Part shown: piece by piece, positions 57,736 to 64,000 of the stretch | How the letters are laid out: every line of letters starts with the position of its first letter | How positions within the stretch are numbered: position 1 is the first letter of the stretch | Source: Carettochelys insculpta | Lineage: Eukaryota; Chordata; Testudines; Carettochelyidae | Direction: 5' to 3' | Assembly: GCF_033958435.1 (NCBI RefSeq) | Contig: NC_134137.1 | Span: 256,168,501-256,232,500, forward strand | DNA: 64,000 bases | Program-made: the position numbers and the translations under genes | Notes under the pieces: generated by a model | What the model was told of the DNA's origin: nothing | Seen by the model: only the letters and a program-made list of their open reading frames with translations | Databases searched by the model: none

Positions 57736-59153
57736 GATGACCATTCTCAATAAGGGTCTCTGTAAAGAGATACTTAAATACATACATGGGTACCAGAACC
57801 AAATGACCGGATGTTCTAAGATGCTAAGCACTGGCCACTCCTACTAAAGTAACTGAGACACTTCAGAAAACTGGGCTACTTATTTGGCTGCATAACCTTC
57901 GCCACCTAAACTTTAAAGAAAGTGGCTTTATTCTCTTTTTTAGTTCTGCTTTCAAATCTGCAGTTTAGGGATAATAATTTATTCACCATTGTCACAAGGG
58001 TGTTGTTTGTATGAATTAATGTTTACACAGCACTTCCTAGAAGTAAAGTGCTATATAAATGCTATGTATTGGTATTATTTTAATCTGATGTCTTTGTACA
58101 CCTGCAAAAAGAATACGTTACAATGCAGCTGCAGATAATTGCTGAGTCTTTTTAATTTATACCTCATTAAATTAGGGCTGGACAGCAGAAAAACTGAGGC
58201 AATCAATCCAGTATGAATTAAGGGTATTTGAGGGCAAACTCCTACGCTAATAGTACGGTTATGATAGATAATTTTATATCTCTAGTTAAACTATTTTACT
58301 TACAGCTTTTTTGCCACTCCCTGTCAAAAGGAAGTTTTTGTAAGACTCTGAAGCCAAATACTTTTGCTGTCAAACTGCACCTCCCACACCTGGGAGACAT
58401 AAAACACATCCACAAAAATCTATTAAATAATCAGTCTTCTGAAATATTGTCACAATAACAATATTTTACTTACTGGCCAAAGCAATAAATATTAACTATT
58501 CTTAATTTTGGTTGCTTGACCATTACAAACTATGGGGTGGTAATTTTGTCGGCAAGAAATAATTTTTAAAGATGACAAATTTATTTGGGGGGTGGTGGGA
58601 GGATGTAAAATTCCATTGTTTGTTTTAAATCTGTGAGATTTAAATGTGGGAATAATCTTCTCCACTGTGCTTGCTTGTGTGCATGACGAAGTACACCACA
58701 CTATGTGAAAACAAGTTTCCAGAAGAGAGGGAATCAGACCAGGAACTGCCTTTCGCCTGTGACCTTTGACTAGAGAGGGAGGCATGTCTAACCTGTACAT
58801 TGCTGAGTTGGAATAGAATACACGGCTCAAGCATCTGCCAGTTTTTATTGTGATTAAGAATTAGCCTTGTCACCAGAATCCCTCAGTTGTTGTCCCCCAG
58901 GATCTGTGTCTATATGAGCCAGTTCCTACCTGGCCAATTTCTCCTCTCCCCTCCCAGTTTGACCAGTTTCTTTTATTCTTTCTAGAGTTTTTAAACTGAT
59001 TTAGCTTTATTTGTCTCCAAAATTGCCTACTGGTAATAATTTATTTAATCATTTTTAAATGATTGGCACCATATCAATACAAAAATGTCTGCATTTGCAC
59101 ACACTCACTCATCTTGGGATACACCTTACTCTATGCATACTCACGTGTCTTTG
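57736..59153. other. No gene; possible old SINE/LINE tail
   Basis: At about 57950-58080, AGGGATAATAATTTATTCACC and AAAGTGCTATATAAATGCTA resemble MIR/L2 3' ends. The rest is unrecognised AT-rich DNA. Confidence 0.4.
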
Positions 59154-59308
59154 GTAACAGAGAGATAGCCATGTTAGTACATACACTATCAAAGCAAAAA
59201 AAGCAGTCCAGTAACACTTTAATGACTAACAAAATAATTTATTAGGTGATGAGCTTTGTGGGACAGACCCACTTCTTCAGATCATAGCCTTACCAGAACA
59301 GCTCTATT
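59154..59308 (-). repeat. Isolated Penelope-type 3' tail on minus strand
   Basis: Begins GTAACAGAGAGATAGCCATG and ends CCCACTTCTTCAGATCATAG, the reverse complement of the tail unit at 56080-56224. GAAA of the hammerhead-like core is altered (CAAA). Confidence 0.75.
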
Positions 59309-60103
59309 TCCCATTTCTTTGGAAATATTTGCTGAGTAAGACTCTATTCAAAGTGACAAGGGCAGCAGAATCAGGACCAAAATTTCAAAAAATCCAAACC
59401 AGACCAAAGTATTTGTACGGCGCACTCTTATCTTCCATCCTAAGTTGGGTTCTAGCTTTTCTGTATTTTCCAATGATGCTCGGGTGTGTCTTCTGGGATC
59501 TTTGCCTTGTGCCTCAAAGCAGTGTGTTTCAGTTTTTAAACAAGCCTTGCTGGTGGTGTACACACTCCAGATGACAACATTTACCACAGGAAGTGAAACA
59601 GTGACACAAAGCTGATTGGATGAGTGCATGAAACAAAATGCTAAAATCATTCCTGTTTTAGGGTTATAACTACAGTATTTTTAAGTAATAACCTGAGATT
59701 TTTTTTTGTGGTTTATGAGTTAATAACCATAGTCTGAGCTAAATAAAATTTAAGGCAAAGAGTTCACCAGCCCAAGATATGATGATTACCAACTTAACAG
59801 GGAGTTAGGGTTAAACTGAAATGGGCTTCTTCTTGTCTAATCCCTTTGGTGTAAGTCTGTTTTAAATCCCTTTTCTGTGACTAACTACAGCTTCCAGAAA
59901 GCCTCATTTATATGTCCACAACAAACATAACTCCCTCAGCCTCTGACCGCTTTCCCACCTTGTCACCAACCTAACTCCAGCCTTCTCAATATCTGCTCTT
60001 GTTCCTCCTGATCCCTTTTTAATGAATTGTTTGTATGAGTAAATGCCTAGATGCCCCATTGCTATTGAGACCCTTTTGCACTTATGTACTGTACATACAC
60101 ATA
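59309..60103. other. No recognisable gene or repeat
   Basis: AT-rich spacer before the last Harbinger element. Confidence 0.4.
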
Positions 60104-60457
60104 GAAGCTATGTGTACACTAGAGGGCATTTTCAAAAGGGCACCTTTTGAAAATGAGGAATTGAAAGATGCCCTTTCAAAAGACAGCATCCACACATGAG
60201 CCGGGGCTGGTGCCATCGATTCGCCCTTTCAAAAGGGGCCATCCGCTCTTTCGAAAGAGACCGTCTGCTGTCCCAAGCTCTCTTTTGAAAGAAAGGGCCA
60301 GGAAATGCTGTGGATGGTGTCACATGGTAGACAAGCCCATCCGGGGCTGCAGCCAGCCGCCCTTTAAAGGGCCCCTCCCCAACATCCTCGCCCTGCACAG
60401 CACAAGGCCTGTGGAGCTGCCACAAGCCCCACAAACACAGTGCTCACAGGAACAAAC

Positions 60458-61664
60458 ATGGAGTAGCAGCAGCAGCAGCTGGATATCCTGTTGGTCACCA
60501 CCAGCAGCATGGTGCCCCTGTTGGCCACAGCAATGGCAGTTGCCCTGCACCTCCTTCTGGGGGCCGTCCCCCCTGGCATGGCTGTAGACATCCCGGACCT
60601 GCGGCTCCTCTGGTGCACACCCTCTGGGTGGTCCGCCACCAGCTCCGAGAGGTGGGAGCACCTGCCATGGGGGAGTGGGATGATGATGTTTGGCTCCAGA
60701 ATTTCCGGATGTTGCAGTAGACCTTTCTTGACCTGAGCCAGTGGCTGTCCTCTGCCCTGAGACACCAGGCCACCCGGATGTGGTGCACCCTCCCCATCAA
60801 GAAGAGGGTCATGATAGTTGTCTGGAAGCTGGTCACTCCAGACAGCTACCACTCCGTGGGTCACCAGTTTGGTGTGGGTAAGGCCACAGTTGGGGCTTGT
60901 GATGGCAGTAAGGGAGCTTGGGCCATACACCCACCAGGGAGAGGGGAAGCCGAGGAAACGGAGCTCATTGGGGGCTGGGAGTGGGTGGGGCGGTCTGCGG
61001 TATGGCTGGGGTGGTGCTTGGCATACCCCGCATATGCTCACAGGTACATATGTGCCCCGTCCTATGCAGTGGTGTGTGTGTTGAATGTGATACTCCTTCA
61101 GAGGGTGATCCGCACCGGGGACTTGGATGCAGCCATCATGGACTTTGAGGTGCTCGGGTTCCCAAATTGCTTTGGCACCCTTGATGGGACTCATATCCCA
61201 ATCCGCATTCCAGAACACAGCAGAGGACAGCATATTAACAGAAAAGGGTACCACTCCGTGCTGCTGCAGGCCATGGTGAACAGGAGAAGCCGGTTCCAGG
61301 ACATTCATGTGGGCTGGCCTGGCTGCACCCATGAAGCAAAGCTGTTCAGGAACTCTGGGCTGTGCTGCCACACAGAGGCAGAGACAAACATCCCCCAGAG
61401 GGAGATCCTGCCTGGGGACACAACAGTGCCCCATGCATGATGGTGGATGTCACTTATCCCCTCCAGCCCTGGCTAATGTGGCCCTATACGGGCCACTCCA
61501 CCTCCAGCCAGGAGTGCTTCAACACTCAGCTCAACCACACCAGCAATGTGGTGCACCTTTGGGCCTCTGAAGGGCCAGTGATGGACCTCCTCAATGTACC
61601 CCAGGTGGTGGGTGCCTGCTGCACCCTGCATAATATTGTAGAGAGCAAGCGGGTGGGCAACTGA
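60458..61664 (+). pseudogene. HARBI1-like DDE transposase, decayed
   Basis: ATG at 60458 starts M-E-stop-QQQQLDILL: the third codon TAG is probably a mutated CAG, so the protein once began with a short glutamine run, like copy 2. After frame changes, KRVMIVVWKLVTPDSYHSVG and FGVGKATVGA match the first exon. VIRTGDLDAAIMDFEVLGFP follows the intron region (about 60905-61095). Catalytic blocks: LDGTHIPIR (first Asp kept), HVGWPGCTHEAKLF (second Asp changed to Glu). After a stop near 61438 comes SNVVHLWASEG (third Glu lost). It ends near 61664. Confidence 0.8.
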
Positions 61665-61895
61665 GTCCGGCCCAGGCTACCCACAGCCAGCCGCTGCCCT
61701 TAGCTGCCAGATCCACCATGACAGAGTCCACATACGGGAGACCCTGCATGAACACTTTGCTCAGGGGCCCCGGCGAGCACTGCCTCGGCCACCCCAGTGG
61801 GTTCACCACACACTCCTCTCCACCCTGTGCACCCCATCGCCATCTCCTGCACACGGCCCCCGCAACGACCACACAGCATGTGGAGATGTGAGCAA

Positions 61896-61901
61896 AATAA
61901 A
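61896..61901 (+). terminator. Polyadenylation signal of copy-3 transposase
   Basis: AATAAA about 230 bp after the transposase end. Confidence 0.45.
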
Positions 61902-62194
61902 CTGTTGTATTATACACAACTGAAACATTGTGTTATATGCATAACATAACCATACAACTATTTACAGGAGCTGGCGGGGGACTATTTACAGGAGGAGGAG
62001 GGCAAAGTATTTACAGGAGGAAAGGGGCTAACTATGTACATTGGGATGGGGGCAAACTGTTCACACAGGGAGGGGGACATGGGTGGCCTGCATGGGGGAC
62101 CCTTACTGCAGGGCAGGGGTGGAGGGCCTTAAGCCATGTCATCCCTGGGATCTGCGCACCCACACAGTTCAGGGTTCCCATCGGGGAGATAAGC

Positions 62195-63582
62195 TCAGGG
62201 GTCCATGTCAGCTGGGTGATCAGCCACAGCAGGGGCCTCTGCAGGGGGCTGGCAGGTGAGGCCCCTCCAGGGGAGCTGATGGGTGGTGCCGCAGCAGGAG
62301 GGGTGAGCGGGGGAGGAATGGTCGGGGGGCATGCAGGCCAGCAGCTCCCGGAATGTGCCTGCCACATCCCAGAGGATTCCCATGAGCTCTCCCCAGGCTG
62401 CCCGGTGCCAGGTGGAGGTGACGGAACACAGGTCCTCCACGGCCGTCTCTGGCCTTCCTTGAGCATAGATACCCTCATGCTGGTGGTGGTATTGCCATCC
62501 CTCATCGCTGGGGTGCTTTCTGGCACAACAGAGAGTGTGAGCTCTCCTGGCCTGCTGTTGGCGCAGCTGCAAGAATGCGGGGAAGAGGGGGACAGGCCGT
62601 GAGTCCTGACCCCTGCCCTGTGGCCCATGCCCCCTGTCCCCTATCCCCCCCATGGGCAGCAGACCCCCATGCCCCATCCCCATCAGGGCGGCCCCAGGGG
62701 ACCACGGTGGCAGAAGGGGTCCCCATTCCATTGGGGGCAGCTCCCTTGTGCAGTCTGGCCCATCCCACCCCATTCCCCTGGGAGTGGGCCATGACACCAT
62801 CCATGGGAACGGGTACTGAAGGCCACTGGCAGCCATAATGCCACCCTGAGAGCCACTACCTGGCTGGGCTGTGGCAGGCCAGGGTCTCCTGGTGGGGTGT
62901 GGGGCCCTCTGGAGGGTATGGAGCTTCTGCCCTGTGATTCGGGGCATGTGCCCTATCAGGTACGTACCTGAGGGTCCACCACCAAGGTTGGGGGATGCCC
63001 AGCTGGCTGAAGCCCAGCTGGAAGTGTGGGAGGGGAGATCTATGACCAGCTCACCCTCCTTGCTGGACCAGTCTACTGCAGCTGGCTCCGTCTTTGACCC
63101 TGGTGTAGTTGGACTGGCCAATGGTCCCAGCTCATTGGCGTCCCCAGACTGGGGCTCCTCGGACAAGGTATTGAGGATGGGGGTGGGGAGTTGTGTCCCA
63201 TGGCCCCATGAGGCACTGCAGCTTGCGGTAAAATGGGCATGAAGTGGGCATGGCCCCCGACTGGCTGTCTGAGTCCTTAGCCCAGGCGTACCCCTGCTGC
63301 AACTCCTGGACCTTGCTGCTCGCTTGGTCAGGAGTGCGGGCAGGGTGGCCATGGGTACTCAGGCCCTCAGCCAGCTGGGCAAAAGCGGCTGCATTCTGCC
63401 GCTTCGTGCCTATTTCACGCAGGACCTTCTCCTGCCAGAGGCCCAGCAGGTCCCAGAGCTCATGTGCCATCCAGAAGGGGTCTCTCCTTTCCCCCCCCAC
63501 CCCCCCGGCTGGACTCCTGTGAGCCCTGGGCATGCTCAGAGGGGGGACCCTGGGCCTCCTCACACTGCTGGCTGGTGGCCAT
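62195..63582 (-). pseudogene. Two-exon Myb/SANT-like accessory gene, decayed
   Basis: ATG at 63582 (MATSQQCEEAQGPPSEHAQG) precedes a frameshift in a C-run near 63495. The Myb domain follows: PFWMAHELWDLLGLWQEK (the key Trp-Thr-Glu of SWTEAE is altered), NAAAFAQLAEGLSTHGHP and CPFYRKLQCLMG. A second frameshift near 63180 leads to LSEEPQSGDANELG. The donor CAG|GTACGT is at 62968/62967 and the acceptor TTCTTGCAG ends at 62567. In the spliced frame exon 2 opens AAPTAGQESSHSLLCQKAPQ, matching AAPSEGPERAG of copy 2, then meets a stop. The C-terminal helix survives in another frame (HRAAWGELMGILWDVAGTF) and ends at 62195. Confidence 0.7.
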
Positions 63583-64000
63583 GGTGCTCCAGAAGCTGTT
63601 AGGGGTCTCGCTGGGGCATGCAGAGGCAGCATGTGCGATGGGTGCTGCCTGCACACTCTCAGCTTCCTGCAATGGGGTTTCTGCATCTGTGCAGCTTTAA
63701 GAGCTGCTGCATGCATGGACCATAGAGCCCCACAGGTACTGGGCTCTGTGTCCCAGCTGATCAGTGCCATGGTGGGACCCGCTCTTTCGAAAGAGCGGGC
63801 CGCAGAGCTTCTCCACACGTCTTCTTTCGAAAGAGCCTTTTGAAAGGGCAGGCTTTTCCTTTTCCAAGTTTGGAAGAGTGGATTGGAAAGCTGGGGTGCA
63901 TTCCTTCGATTTCATTTTCAAAAGCGAGCGCAGCCTGTTTAGAGGCTTCACGCTCTCTTTTGAAAGAGGGCCTGAAATTTTGAAAATAATGGTTAGCACA

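Larger units (their letters stand above)
60104..64000 (+). mobile_element. Two-gene Harbinger element (copy 3), cut by window end
   Basis: The left end GAAGCTATGTGTACACTAGA is followed by TTTTCAAAAGGGCACC and other Ts-and-Cs subterminal words, distinct from those of copy 2. It encodes a transposase on + (60458-61664) and a Myb/SANT-like protein on - (63582-62195), the same convergent order. Near the window end, CTCTTTCGAAAGAGCGGG and similar palindromes continue, but no right terminus is reached. It belongs to a separate subfamily from copies 1 and 2. Confidence 0.85.

Overview
This is vertebrate intergenic or intronic DNA that is almost entirely transposable-element sequence. No intact host gene is visible. 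The repeat mix is a CR1 LINE with a TTCTTATG-type tail, Penelope-like elements, very many PIF/Harbinger elements and their MITEs, hAT and Tigger-like DNA transposons, a solo LTR and a MIR-like SINE. It points to a non-avian sauropsid, most likely a turtle (crocodilian less likely). That assignment rests on pattern recognition, not on a database search.

Layout. 0-4.3 kb: a decayed two-gene Harbinger element with a MITE nested in it. 4.3-12 kb: AT-rich DNA with scattered small DNA transposons. 12.2-14.8 kb: a CR1 copy with a lightly damaged ORF2. 15-18.4 kb: a hAT element and a long-TIR Harbinger-like element that holds an inverted copy of neighbouring DNA. 20.0-24.6 kb: a nearly complete Harbinger element with a DDE transposase on + (polyglutamine N-terminus, one short intron) and a convergent, spliced Myb/SANT-like gene on -, whose intron holds a solo LTR. 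26.9-28.2 kb: a Tigger-like transposon carrying a copy of the first coding exon of PDE8B, with 5' leader and splice donor. 29-37 kb: Harbinger MITEs (one inserted into another) and a Penelope-like element. 40-43.5 kb: small MITEs and a CR1 3' end split by a DNA transposon. 44.0-48.6 kb: a non-LTR retrotransposon whose 5' half is inverted, bounded by a perfect 15-bp target-site duplication. 49.4-52.7 kb: Penelope-like elements joined head to tail, with hammerhead-like tail motifs. 53.2-53.9 kb: another MITE. 56-59.3 kb: isolated or inverted Penelope-type tails, a MIR-like SINE and a small MITE. 60.1-64 kb: a third two-gene Harbinger element that runs off the window end.

How the parts relate. 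The 20.0-24.6 kb element matches both ends of the ~0.7-kb MITEs at 29.3, 36.0, 36.1 and 53.2 kb, so it (or a close relative) is their likely source of transposase and Myb-like DNA-binding partner. All protein genes seen are mobile-element genes with frameshifts or stops; none can be called intact. The most notable items are the captured PDE8B exon, the twin-priming-type LINE inversion, the in-frame GIY-YIG/RT junction in the Penelope-like locus, and the hammerhead-like motifs in its tails.
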